The notes under the pieces were generated by a model that worked only from the letters and a program-made list of their open reading frames with translations, did not search any database and was not told where the DNA came from. Of a DNA stretch of 64,000 nt, positions 23,088 through 34,880 are shown piece by piece. This DNA is from Myxocyprinus asiaticus (Eukaryota; Chordata; Actinopteri; Cypriniformes; Catostomidae): NCBI RefSeq assembly GCF_019703515.2, contig NC_059348.1, positions 23,484,156-23,548,155 on the forward strand, in the 5' to 3' direction. The position numbers were made by a program, and so were the translations under genes. How positions within the stretch are numbered: the first letter of the stretch is position 1; each line of letters begins with the position of its first letter.

Positions 23088-26000
23088 CTAGAGGAAGGGG
23101 TTGGTAGAGGAACCTCCTGTGGAGTACGGTCCTGCTGGGCCTCCACCCTGAAAAGAAGACAATGTAAGGATCAATACAGATTACTAATTGTTATTAATGG
23201 TTTAATGCATAATTCTTGCCTCCCTGAAACTTAGCTCTAAGGGCACATTAGAAGTACTGTTACCATTAAAAGGCAATCCTGTTAAATTGAAAGTAATTTA
23301 AATGATGGTGATTGTGGAGAAGTAGACTTGAGAATGCAATAAACTTTCATGTGCATTTCTTCACTGATCATTGTGCTGCACTCACTGATTGCACTGCATC
23401 ATTTTATTTCTGTATTCTTTTTCTGTTTTATCCATTTTTAATCAGTTTTACTTTTTTGAATGTATTTTATTTCTTTTATTCTTATTTTGAATTGCCATTG
23501 TGTATGAAATGTGCTATATAAATAAACTTGCCTTTCCTTTAATGCAACATAATAAGACCAGTAACCAGATGTTAAACTATTCAGACTGCCATTAAGCCAA
23601 CTGGAATGTGACATTCATTATTGTTCCATGTGACTGATGTTTTCAAAATGATAACACAAATAATAATTCACTGAAGTGTGTAATTTTATCGATGTGAAAA
23701 TATTTGATTCTCTTCTAGCTTAATATGCAGAATTAACCAAAATAAGCCATTTGTAGGCTGAATTCCCCAAAAAGTGTGCTATTAAAATATCCAGACACAT
23801 GAAGTGAGTTTGGGGCTGGACTATCTGTAATTGCATTTGGTGACGCTAGTGGCAGAGAAATGACACACTTCAGCAGCTATTACGTTTAGGTACAGACAGA
23901 CATTCAAAGTAATAAATGCATAACTTTAACATCCTTCATACTTGATATTTATTTTCAAGCCATTGGTTTGCTTACCATGAATGGGTTGCTAGAGATCCCA
24001 GGTCCTGTGACCACCTGACCATAGCTGCCCATAGGTTTGGCCTGTCCATAGGAAGGAAAACCACCTGAAAAGGGCCACGAAAGGACAAAAGCCATGGAGC
24101 TGGTGTGTTATATTAACAGCCATTAAATATTGAACTCATTGCCAAAAAAACGGAACCTGCTACTCCGACACATGCAACATCAAAAGTCACATCAAAGCAT
24201 AAAGCACAAGAGTTGATAAAAAAAGGAAAAAAAACAGCCTTCCTCATGACTTAATATTATGCACACAAGAAGGCATAAGCCACTGGGGTTTTGGGCCACC
24301 TTACACTCACAAACACACATATAGTCTCACATACCATTGGGCTGTTGGTGGTAGGCTGCAGGTGGGGGAAAAGGACCTTGGCCAGGGAATTGCTGCTGGA
24401 AGGTCCCACTAAAACTGGTTGGCAGGCAGTAACTTGTTGTGTTCCCAAAGCCAGCTGGCATGCTCATGGAGCCAGTGCCAAATGAGGCTGGTGTAAATAA
24501 AAGGGAGACCAGAGGAGGAGTAGCATGTTTCATCTGCTCATTCCTTAAATGGACAGACACAAAGCGAGCATGCTGATCTGACGGAGGCTAGATTTTACCT
24601 GTGGCTGAAGCTCTTCCGTTGGTTTGGAATGGATTTGTTGACATTGGCTCCTGAACCATCCCAGCAGCTACAAATGGGTTTGTGGAAGGAGCAGCTGGAC
24701 AGTTAAAAAAAGTGTCGAGTCAATTTGTGTAAAAAATATGTAAAAAAAAAATAAAATAAAAAAAAACAACAACAAAAAAAATTAAACTGAAGACACTTAA
24801 AAGTGCTGTGACTTCCACCTGCAAAACCCTGTTGCATGTTTGGTACTCCTGGCTGAGTTGGAGCAGATCCTGGCACAGGTCCAAACACGTTTCTGCATTC
24901 CCAATTAATGCATGAACACACAAAAAGATGAACACACAAATAAAGATTCAAGGGATAGTTTACCCAAAAATTAAAATTCTCTCATCATCTACTCACCCTC
25001 ATGCCATCCCAGATGTGTGACTTTATTCGTTCTGAAGAACAAAAATTAAGATTTTTAATAGAATATCTCCGCTCTGTAGGTCCATAAAATGCACGTGAAT
25101 GGCAACCAAAACTTTGAAGCTCCAAAAAGCACATAAAATTAGTTTTGAGTGAGAAGACCAAAGTACAGATCTTTTTTCACTGTACATCTTGCCTTTACAA
25201 TCTCTAAGCATGATCATGATTTCAAGCTAGATTACACTTCCTAGCACTTGATGCATGCGCAGAGTGCTAGATGATAGAAGTAATCCATATGACTTCAGTG
25301 TTTAAATCCAAATCTTCAGAAACTATATTATAGGTGTGATTGAGAAACAGATTCAAATTTAAGTCCTTTTTTTACTCTAAATCTCCACTTTCACTTTACA
25401 TCTGAAAGTCACATGTGGTGCCTGTTTAGTTTCACTTTCACATCTGAAAGTTAAAGTGGAGATTTAGGTAATAAAAAAAAAAAAAAAAAAGGACTTAAAT
25501 ATTGTTCTGTTTCTCACCCACACCTATTACATTGCTAAAGAAGATATGGATTTATACACTGAAGTCATATGGACTACTTTTATGTTTCCTTAATGTGATT
25601 TTTAGAGCTACAAATGGTCTGATCACCATTCACTTGCATTGTATGGACCTACCTAAAAATCTTAGTTTGTGTTCTGCTGAAGAAAGAAAGTCATACACAT
25701 CTGGGATGGCATGAGGGTGAGTAAATGATGAGAGAATTTTCATTTTTGGGTGAACTATCCCTATAAGTACCACTTACAGAAATTAGCAGTAGAAAAATGC
25801 GTGGCTGCCTTGACAGCTTCTAAAACAATACATTTTTAAAGTTTGGTTTGAGCTAGATATTCACTTTTTATAAATCTGCCATTATTATTTTTTATAGAAC
25901 GAGATACTTGAGCCAGGTTCCACAATGCTTCACCATGAACAATTCTTAACCGATCAACTGCTATTGATTTTGTAACTTTTTTTTTTTTTGTCATGATTCA

Positions 26001-29000
26001 TTTTTGTATTTCTTACATTTTCTGCATGTTTTGTCCTTGTGTTTTGAAAATGTAACGTAATTTGCAAAAAGGTCTGAAAAGCATATGTGCTGTTGCATGT
26101 TGCAGAGACCTCTCTGCACTGTACATAGGGACTAAAGTGTCTGCTCACCCTTGTGGACCTCCGCTTGAGACTGAGGAACTGAGAACACTGTCAAGCTCAG
26201 CCAGAGCAGCGTAACGGTCCTCTCTTGAAGAACTGCTCTGAGGTGGGGTAGGAGCCATACCAGGTAGTGGAGGAACTGACATGCCTCCTCCTATAGAAAT
26301 TATTCCTTACTTATTGCTTTAGCAAAAGCATAACCTTCCTAAAATGATCGGTAACAGTAATAACACTGGCTGTTTTATATAAACACACATTACATAAAAT
26401 TCACACTGTGTTGACATTTAGCAGCAATGACAGGACATGGAACATAAGGGTGATGGAACAAACACACAATGGATGGCTTCATGGGGCAGGGTGTGGTACC
26501 TGTAAGGGGTTGCTGAATGGAAGGCTTTGAAGGGGGTGATATGCCAAAATGTGAAGGTACACTGGCATTTCCAAAGGAATCAAAGTTGGCAAAGTCTGTA
26601 GTTGAATTATTTAGTGCTACAGATGGCACAGGATGAACAAAGTTTGTTAATGAACATGACTGATGAGGACAATTCAAGTGACTGTCTGAAATCATGATAC
26701 GGTGGACATAAAGTCAGGTGAACAAAAACTCAACACTGAGCGTTCAAGGCTTGTTGGACTGACAGTGATCATGTAAACACAAATAGCTCTAGAGCCAGGG
26801 GTTTCAACCAGGGGGTCCATTTACAGGATTTTCTTTAAAAATATATTTTAAAACATTATATAAATTTGAACATTTATTTAGAAATGTGGTAGATCAATGA
26901 TCTATTAAACATTACAGAAGGTAACTATGCAGCTTTTTTATACTGGGGATCCCTGAGATGGCTGAGAGTCTGGATGAGGAGTCGCTGGGTCTGTAAAAGT
27001 TGAAAACCCATGCTGTAGAGTACTAGTTTTAGTACCTACTGTACAGTAAGGTTTTTTTTGGAGCTAAGTGCACAAACAAGTTACCTGATGGCCTGGTAAA
27101 ATTTGTAAAATTAGCAAAGTTCGAGGAGCCGCTAGTTTGAGCTGAAGGGGCAGAAAAAATATCTCCACCCAAATCAGACAGGAGGTCAAACTTCTTCTCC
27201 TGGCCTGCAGACTGGGCCTGAATACGACTGCTCACTGGTGACTGTGTGAGGAAAAACAAGGGTAAGAAATAAAGAGGAACACAAATGCAGAAGATTTCAG
27301 GTACAGAATATGCAGAAAACTGTGGCACAACCTGGTATTAGTGAGAAGAACGAACGGTTTTGAGATACAGAGTAAAAGCACAACGTAGATCTGGTTATGG
27401 AAGACCTTGGTGCGATGTTACCTGGTTACATGGAGTCTTGGTGAGATGCAAGGTTTTGAGGGGCTGGGGAAGAACCTCTGGGGTACTACTGGTACTGCTA
27501 GCAGATGAACCAGATATTGAGGCCTGAACCGAGGCTATCACCTTCGCCTGCTCTGGGGGAACGTACCTGCAAAACACAGTAACATAATAAAAACACTACA
27601 AAAGTAACAACTACCTGCTGAAATTATTACCTGAAAAGATCTAAAGGTGGACCTGACCGCAAATGGCTCCTTACCATCTTTTCTTCTCATATTTCTCCTG
27701 TAGAAACTCTTTGACTTTCTGGGGTTCGCGAAAGTCTGGGATCACAGAGCTCTTATCATCATATAACCCAAGCCAGATGTGTTTGCAGGCCTGAATACAC
27801 ACACACACAAAAAGAGACTACTCAGAGAGAGACCTCAATATGCTCATCCAGTATATTGTGATGAGCCTATATTAAAGTAGTACCTCATTGCTGTGTTTCT
27901 GTAAGAACTCGATTTCCTGTTGGGTGAAAGTTGTCATAGAGATGGACTTCACTCTGTGTGGAGGGTTGAGCCCTCGTCTGAAACACAAATGAAAGCAAAT
28001 GTAACATTTTCACTGAAAGATGAGAAGCACTGTCATCATAACTAAAGTAAACATCAAAGAATGTTCATTGCATAGACAAGGTTAAAGTAATAGTTCACCT
28101 CAAAATAAAAATTATCTTCATTTACTCACCTTCATGCCATTCCAGATGTGTATGACTTTTTCCCCCTCTGCAGAACACAAATTAATATTTTTCGAAGAAT
28201 ATCTCAGCTCTGTAGGTTCATACAATGCAAATGAATGGCAGCCAAAACTTTGAAGCTCCAAAAAGCATATAAAGGCAGCATAAAAGTAATCCACAAGATT
28301 CCAGTAGTTTTATCAATGTCTTCTGAAGCGATCTAACAGATTTGTGTGAGAACAGATTAAAATGTATCTCCTTTTTCACTGAACATCTTGTCATTGCAGT
28401 CTCTAGGCACAATCATGATTTCAAGCTTGATTATACTTCCTAGCACTTGACACATGCTCAGAGCGCGATATGGTGCTAAGAAGTGTAATCAAGCCTGAAA
28501 TTACAATCACCAAGGAGACTGCTGTTGAAACAATTTATAGTGAAAAAGGAGGTACATTTTGGTCTATTCTCACCCAAAAACCATTGGATGGCTTCAGAAG
28601 ACACCGATTAAACCACTGGAGTCCTATGGATTACTTTTATGCTGCCTTTATGTGCTTTTTGGAGCTATACAATTTTGAACACCATTAACTTGTAAGGACC
28701 TGCAGAGCTGAAATATTATTCTAAATATCTTTGTTTGTGTTCTGCAGAAGAAAGAAAGTCATACACATCTGGGATGGCATGAGGGTGAGTAAATGATGAG
28801 AATTGTATTTTCTGGGTGAACTATCCCTTTAAATTACGTCCTGTACGTTGCATTATTATTTTGCTATACAGTAATATATACATCCTTGTCATATATAAAA
28901 ATGCTGTTCTGTTCTATTCTACTCCATTCTTAAAGGACATTAAGGCATGATTTTCTGTGAAGCTGCTTTGAAACAATGAGTACTGTGAGATGTGCTATTA

Positions 29001-32000
29001 TACAAAGAAAAATATTCCAATCTATTCTGCAGAGACAAGTGAGATCAGAGATCCCTGATGGTTCTGTTCTACCAGACTTGCATTTTGCATAATCTTTTGT
29101 ATTTATAAGCAGTTGTAATGTTTGGACATGGGTGTGTCACAGGTTTATAGAGAACTTTATGAACACATACTTAATACAGCCCTTGTTATGGATCAACTGG
29201 GGATCATGTTAGCTGGGGATGTGTGCATGCATGTGAATAATTTCACTTGCCTTTTTAGCAGATTCGTTCAATGTGAATTTCCAAGGAGCTGAGAAAAGAT
29301 GTTTTTCACATTGTAAAAAACTGAGTTGTTTCTTTGATGCCTGTTCTAATGAATTTGACCCGGGTTCAAATCCAGGTCAGACAGGATGCATTTGTAGCTT
29401 TGCTGCAGATTTTGATGTATTTTTTAACATAAATAATGAAAACAATTTTGTAAAACACACATACAATAAACTTATTGAATTGTTTTAAATAAATCAATCA
29501 AACTGAATCTGACAGTGAGTAATAACAGTATAATCTATTGAATTTTCAGAGAATGCTTGAATTACTAATAAAAAAATAAATATACAAACTATATTTTCCA
29601 TACATAGTTAAGAGGCTTTTTAAAATTGTCAAACCAATTTAAGATTTAAGATGCCCAACAAATAAATTCATTACATTTCTGAAGAACTTTCTCATGCTTT
29701 CACAGTTTATCATCACTCACTGGTCAATTTGTCCTTTGCACGTGCTCTCCACAAAAAAAAAAAAAAAAAAAAAAAAAAACGCCGTTCTAAAAGATCATAT
29801 TTTGGCAGTGTCATGGGTAGTTATAAACATACGAAACTGTCCTGCACATAACCTTTGAAAAGTAAAGGATGCTGTTATTCACCTTATTCAGCCCCGCCCC
29901 TTTTCTACGATCCACTCATTTTGTCATTAACTTCCTGTTTGTATTGAAGCTACTGAGAAGAGCCGATCAAAATGGTATACATGTGGGAGCACATAAAGTA
30001 TTTTTCCCCAAGAGTTGATGGTGAGTCTACAACACCCCTTTACTACGTGAAAATGCTAGTGAGGTGTTTTTTCTGCCACTCTAAATGTTCAGACAGCTAT
30101 GACACACTGCACTTTTTCATAATACAAACATTTAATTGTTATACGTGTAATTCTGCTTGATTTTTAGGTTTCAACTTGTTAATAATTTGTGTTAAAATGT
30201 GTAGTTGATATGAAATTTCCAACAGTGACAGCTCATTACACATGCAAGTCCAATATTAAATACAATTACAACTGTACTTTTTAAAATTGTCACCCTACAT
30301 TTTTTAGAGGCTTAAATGTGTTTAAAATGGTTGTAAATGGAATATAAAATAAAACATACACTTTCTCATGTGTGTGTGCAAAAATATAGTATTAGCACCT
30401 TCACAGCTGTAAAGTTGGACATGTTTTGAGAACTGTAGAAAATTATGTTTATTTTAAAGCATATATTGAGTCTAGTCAGAACCTGAAGAGTTTGTTGTAC
30501 CGAGATTATGTACTTACTGCAGATCCAGGAGAGGTCCAGACAGCAGGATGCTCGTGTATTACTGGACTCAGGCGATGAGACTGTCATGCTGCCATTTTTC
30601 GGATAAAATACAATTATTTTGTGGGAGATGACTGTGTAGTAAGCTCAATCTAACTTTATAACTGTTAGTTTACATACATAATATCCATATCTAAATGCTA
30701 TACATTAAATGTTTTAGTGTTGACTGAACAACTGATCCTGTTGGTAGACTGAATTTATTGTTCTTGTGTAGTAAATAACGATGTATTAGCAGCCACACAA
30801 TAAACTGTACCGTAACAAAAGAACTACATGCAATACAAATAAACATTTACTTGGACATACATAGTAAACATTGTACACAAAAGTTCAATGTTCTCTGTAA
30901 AGCAACTATAAAACAGTATGTATTATTAAAAGCACTAGCTGTGGGGGCCTGGGTAGCTCAGCGAGTATTGACGCTGTCTACCAACCCTGGAGTCGCGAGT
31001 TTGAATCCAGGGCGTGCTGAGTGACTCCAGCCAGGTCTCCTAAGCAACCAATTGGCACGGTTGCTAGGGAGGGTACAGTCACATGGGGTAACCTCCTGGT
31101 GGTCACTATAATGTGGCTCGCTCTTGGTGGGGCGCGTGGATGCTGCGGAGATTAGCGTGAAGCCTCCACACGTGCTATGTCTCCGCGGTAACGCGCTCAA
31201 CAAGCCACGTGATAAGATGCGCGGATTGACGGTCTCAGATGCAGAGGCAACTGAGATTCGTCCTCCGCCACCCGGATTGGGGCGAATCACTACGCCACCA
31301 CAAGGACTTAGAGCGCATTGGGCATTCCAAATTGGGGAGAAAAAAGAAAAAAAAGCACTAGCTGTACAAATACATTTAACTGATAATTAATTAATGTCCA
31401 AACTGTTTTCCAAATCACCTTTTCCCCTTAAGGGAAGACAAGCACATTCTGCAAAGACACTCAAAAGAAAGTGAATTGCAGGCAGGAAATATGCAGGGCA
31501 GAGGAATATCAGAATACAGTTCATTTCAAATTTGATAAAATTACTGTACATGTCTCATCTAATAATTATGGTCTTTCACTGTATAATTTATCCATTTAGC
31601 ATCACAGCAGGAAAACAACTGAAAACACAGTCTCTAATCACAGACAGTTCAGGAAAAACACTGTTCCTTTTTATACTCCGTAATAATGCCATTTCAGAAC
31701 ATTTGAAGCATTCACACAAAAAAGATGCTAAATAGAAATGAACAAACTCTCAAAATTTCTAATGAACTTTCAGCACATGTACACACACCTGTTAGAACAA
31801 TAATGCTATCGTTTATATGTAATTAATTGCGCTCCGTTTCTGGACGTCTATCGTAGCCGGACCTTAACGGTGGATAATACAAGTAATCCCCACTGTTTAC
31901 TTCTTGCCAATAAAGTGAAAAGAGCACACAAAAAATTATTCCAAATGTTTTTCAAACAAATGTTCCTAAGTCAATCCTTCTGTAGGCAGCGATGGAAGAA

Positions 32001-33257
32001 GCAGCATCTGGGACTGGAGCGCTGTGCTTTGCAAGTGGTTTCTGATCATAACATTGCTGTTTTAGACAAAACTTTAGTTTCGCTTGATTATCAGGATAAC
32101 CATTAACTGCACACATTGTCCGGTAAATTTTTAAGACATCTTACAACATTTAAAAAGCAAGAATCTAAACGCAACTTCGCTAGCTAATTACACTGTCATC
32201 AACACCATAGAACTGGTAGAATGGAGGTTGCGAGACAAAATTTTCAAGATGGCTGCACGCTAGTTTCTCTGGCACATAAGATGAATAACAATTTAAATAA
32301 AAATACAAATGATTACAGGAGATTTGAACCCAGGTCAATATGCATGGTTAGCAGACACACAACCGCAAGACCAACAAGCCTAATAATTAAAAGAGAACAG
32401 TAATTTTATCAAACTATTATTTTTCCTAAATAAACAAAAGTAATTTAAGTGTATAGGCCAATTATTAACATTTCAGCCTATGATGCTTTAATTTTGCAAA
32501 TAAAATAATTACACTTGCGATTTACTGCTCTAACAAGTGTAATTGCCAGTTTCCATTCGAACTAATATCCCACGTTAACATGGGAAACCATTAAAATTGC
32601 TCTTAAACTGTGTCAAATTCATTGGAACAGACATCAATGAAATAAAGCGGGTTTATAATTTTACCAAAAAATTTTTATAATGTGCAAAACGTCTTTTCTT
32701 TGCTCCTTGGCAATTCACATTGAACAAATCAAAATAAAATTAACGCACATCCCCAGTTAAACCATAACACCCTCAACTTGCTTTAAAGGATAGCGAAAAC
32801 AATACTAAACCGCACCAATCTCACACTGATATGTTTAACCCTTGTGCGTCAATATAAAAAGTTACTCAGAGGTCCACAGAGGACAAAAATGTCCACGTCA
32901 AAGAACTGCCATAATAAGATTATATATTAATATTATTTCCCACTTTCAATTAGTTAATTTATTTTTTAAACCAACATCAGTCCTGATCATTACTACCAAA
33001 TATTTATTCTTTTTCAGGATTTTAACCCTTTCAATGCCAATGTTTATATAATTCCACTGTTGTGTTTAATGAAAACAAACAAACAAACAAAAAAAATAAA
33101 ATAAAACCCACAAAAAAGGAATTATTTTCCATATACTAAATGCTAAGGGGGGGGGGATTTATTCCAGACTGTAGTTTGGGATAGGTCAATGATTAGCAAC
33201 AACATTGATTTGAAGCATTATTATTTTTTGTGCAGTGTCAGATTAAAAAACTAAAAA

Positions 33258-33293
<36 letters not shown>

Positions 33294-34355
33294 AAACACT
33301 TAGGACCTTAGAGTTCAAAAATGTCCATGTCAAAAAACTGCCATAAAAATATTATATATTAATATTATTTTCCACTTTCACTGACATTTTTTTAACCAAT
33401 ATCAGTCATGATCATAACTACTAAATATTCATTCATTTTCAGGATTTTAACTCTTTAAATACCAGTTTGTTTGCATAATGCCACTATTGTTTTTTAAACA
33501 AACACACACACACACACACACATTTCTCAATACACACATACAAAACACACTCTGACATCTATACCAACACACCCACACAATTTTAGCAGCATCATTTATT
33601 CAACTGGCCTGCAGTGCTCTATAATACAGCAAATAGGAAAAAAGCATGTATTTGCTCCATAGGCTAAACATGAGAAAAATTGCACCATCTCGTGGAAAAT
33701 ATTTTTGTTTTTTTATTTTGAAGCCAGGGCTCTGGAATGAAAGCATAATATCATAGAATTCATAATTTTATGCTTTAATGGCACTGGGATCAAATATTGC
33801 AGTTTTAATGGGTTTCAATGGGGACATTTTTGTCCTTAAGGTCCTGAGTGTAACTATTTTGTGTACACAGTGTATTATAGATGTATTATAGGAACTGAGA
33901 TTTAAATATCAAAATCCACCCAAAAATGCACACCTTCGTCAAAATGTAAGCCTTTCGCACTAACACAGCCAAAATGATCGACAAAAAAAAAAAAAAAAAA
34001 TGGAAAATATTTTTGTGGAAGCTGATGTTATGATTATGTTAGAGAGGCAGCTGGGACAGATTCTGCAGATGTTCTCTCAGATGGGAGGGGTTATTAAGCG
34101 TCTGCCAGTACAGACTCTCGCTACACGGGGAAAAACAACAACATCTACCATCTGTGTGAATGCGAGGACCCTGTGTTTATACACTTACAGTATTCCGGAA
34201 CAGGTGGTACACACAAACGAGCCCACTGTCATGTTGGCGTAGGTCGGGCCGCGCTGGTCGCAATCAAAGCATTTCCTATTGGGAGGAAGGCTGGTCATCT
34301 CCCGAAGCATCTTCAGGTGTTTCTCCTCCTGTTTTCGCTTGGCACTCGCCGCCAT
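23088..34355 (-). CDS. agfg1: ArfGAP with FG repeats 1 (AGFG1/Hrb), complete, 12 coding exons, 492 aa
   Basis: Minus-strand coding exons: 34355-34189, 27977-27884, 27790-27675, 27566-27422, 27241-27085, 26685-26500, 26290-26149, 24892-24819, 24694-24599, 24487-24335, 24064-23976, 23147-23088 (stop TAG). All 11 junctions keep frame. Residues 29-52 form the ArfGAP zinc finger (C29, C32, C49, C52), followed by RGLNPPHRVKS with the arginine expected at the GAP site. Later exons show the AGFG landmarks: WYVPPEQ, a SGSSASSTSSTPEV stretch, FDLLSDLG, repeated NFANF, YAALAELDSV, and four NPF motifs for EH-domain proteins, ending STNPFL. AGFG1 acts in clathrin-mediated endocytosis through Eps15 and VAMP7; the family was also described as a cofactor of HIV Rev export. 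The product is shorter than human AGFG1 (562 aa). The acceptor of exon 6 is uncertain (26685, or about 26613). Intron 1 is 6.2 kb and repeat-filled. Confidence 0.95.
24949..25768. mobile_element. Foldback element, AATAGTTCACCC family (copy B), agfg1 intron 7
   Basis: The left arm begins AAGGGATAGTTTACCCAAAA and the right arm ends TGGGTGAACTATCCCTATAA. The centre has a further hairpin (GTAAAAAAGGACTT type, with CATCTGAAAGTCACATGTGG). Confidence 0.8.
28082..28832. mobile_element. Foldback element, AATAGTTCACCC family (copy C), agfg1 intron 1
   Basis: The left arm begins TTAAAGTAATAGTTCACCTC and the right arm ends GGGTGAACTATCCCTTTAA. Central stem: GATTTCAAGCTTGATTATAC against its complement at about 28.49 kb. 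It begins about 105 nt upstream (transcript sense) of exon 2. Confidence 0.8.
29205..29372 (+). repeat. Left arm of a separated inverted repeat in agfg1 intron 1, with a B-box-like end
   Basis: CAATGTGAATTTCCAAGGAGC and nearby text recur in reverse complement at about 32607-32762 (GCTCCTTGGCAATTCACATT), over about 140 bp of degenerate similarity. The arm ends at GGGTTCAAATCCAGG (about 29351-29366), a pol III B-box-like sequence. It is probably an old SINE or other transposon copy. Confidence 0.55.
29751..29779 (+). repeat. Poly(A) tract
   Basis: Run of about 29 A residues, possibly the tail of a retroposed sequence; no body was recognised next to it. Confidence 0.6.
30943..31350 (+). mobile_element. 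tRNA-derived SINE (copy 1) with 15-bp target duplication, agfg1 intron 1
   Basis: The head reads GGGCCTGGGTAGCTCAGCGAG (A box) with GAGTTTGAATCCAGGG (B box) about 45 nt later. The body runs to an A-rich tail. The flanks AAAAGCACTAGCTGT at 30928-30942 and 31351-31365 are identical, a clear target-site duplication. Related copies lie at 40214 (plus) and 42516 (minus). Confidence 0.9.
32316..32380 (-). repeat. tRNA-like sequence (SINE head or tRNA pseudogene)
   Basis: The minus strand reads GGCTTGTTGGTCTTGCGGTTG, with GGGTTCAAATCTCCTG about 40 nt downstream, in A-box and B-box positions. The arms do not pair as a clean cloverleaf, so a functional tRNA is not claimed. It lies just inside the right arm of the inverted repeat that starts at about 32607. 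Confidence 0.5.
32607..32762 (-). repeat. Right arm of the separated inverted repeat in agfg1 intron 1
   Basis: Reverse-complement partner of 29205-29354. Shared words include GTTCAATGTGAATT, CCAAGGAGC and CTGGGGATGTG. The arms are about 3.2 kb apart. Confidence 0.55.
32836..33853. mobile_element. DNA element with inverted ends and an internal direct duplication, agfg1 intron 1
   Basis: The left end reads TTACTCAGAGGTCCACAGAGG and ACAAAAATGTCC; the right end reads GGGGACATTTTTGTCC and GGTCCTGAGTGTAA, roughly the inverse. Inside, about 32880-33060 and 33310-33490 are direct copies (AACTGCCATAA, TATATTAATATTATT, TTTTCAGGATTTTAAC). (AC)n tracts lie at about 33258-33290 and 33503-33523. No coding sequence. 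Confidence 0.55.
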
Positions 34356-34731
34356 CACTAAATAATAAAGAGGTCGACTCTAGTGCAGGTAGAGCTGTTA
34401 GTTGTGGCTTAATCTAGTGCATAAACACGCCCGGTTGCACTGGAAACCCGTTCCCCATAGGAATGCCAGGAATAGCCATGAACGGCCGGTTCCTCGCTGC
34501 ACTGAATAAAATGGGGCGCTGTAGTCTGGGAATGTGAATACTGCCACCTGCTGCACCGGAGAGAGCCACGCTATTACTGAGACGTCAGAGAATCAGAGTG
34601 AGCTTTTCTGCCAAACATGCTTACACACACACAAGGAATTTGTCATGGTTACAGAAGCTTCCAGTGCAAGAGAATGCAACATATATACATACATACAACA
34701 TATACATTTAAACATATATACATATAGTGAC

Positions 34732-34762
<31 letters not shown>

Positions 34763-34880
34763 CAGTAGCGCAATAATGTTGTTAGAATATTTTATATACA
34801 GATATACAGTAATGTATGTAATGTATTGATGAAGAGGTAGGATATGTTAAAGAATATAAATTAAATATGGATATAAGTAG
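34356..34880. promoter_or_regulatory. agfg1 promoter side, then AT-rich (ATACAT)n repeat
   Basis: The first about 250 bp upstream of the agfg1 start are CpG-containing and free of known repeats, as expected for a housekeeping promoter; no TATA box was identified. From about 34680 a CATATATACATA microsatellite follows, probably the tail of the neighbouring LINE. Confidence 0.4.

Noticed and set aside
30943..31350. Functional tRNA gene at the SINE heads (also 40214, 42516)
   Set aside because: A and B boxes are present but the acceptor and anticodon stems do not pair, and the sequence continues into a SINE body with A-rich tail and target duplication.
31124..31390. 88-codon frame near 31.1-31.4 kb as a gene
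   Set aside because: It is a shadow of the SINE body; equivalent frames occur in the other SINE copies.
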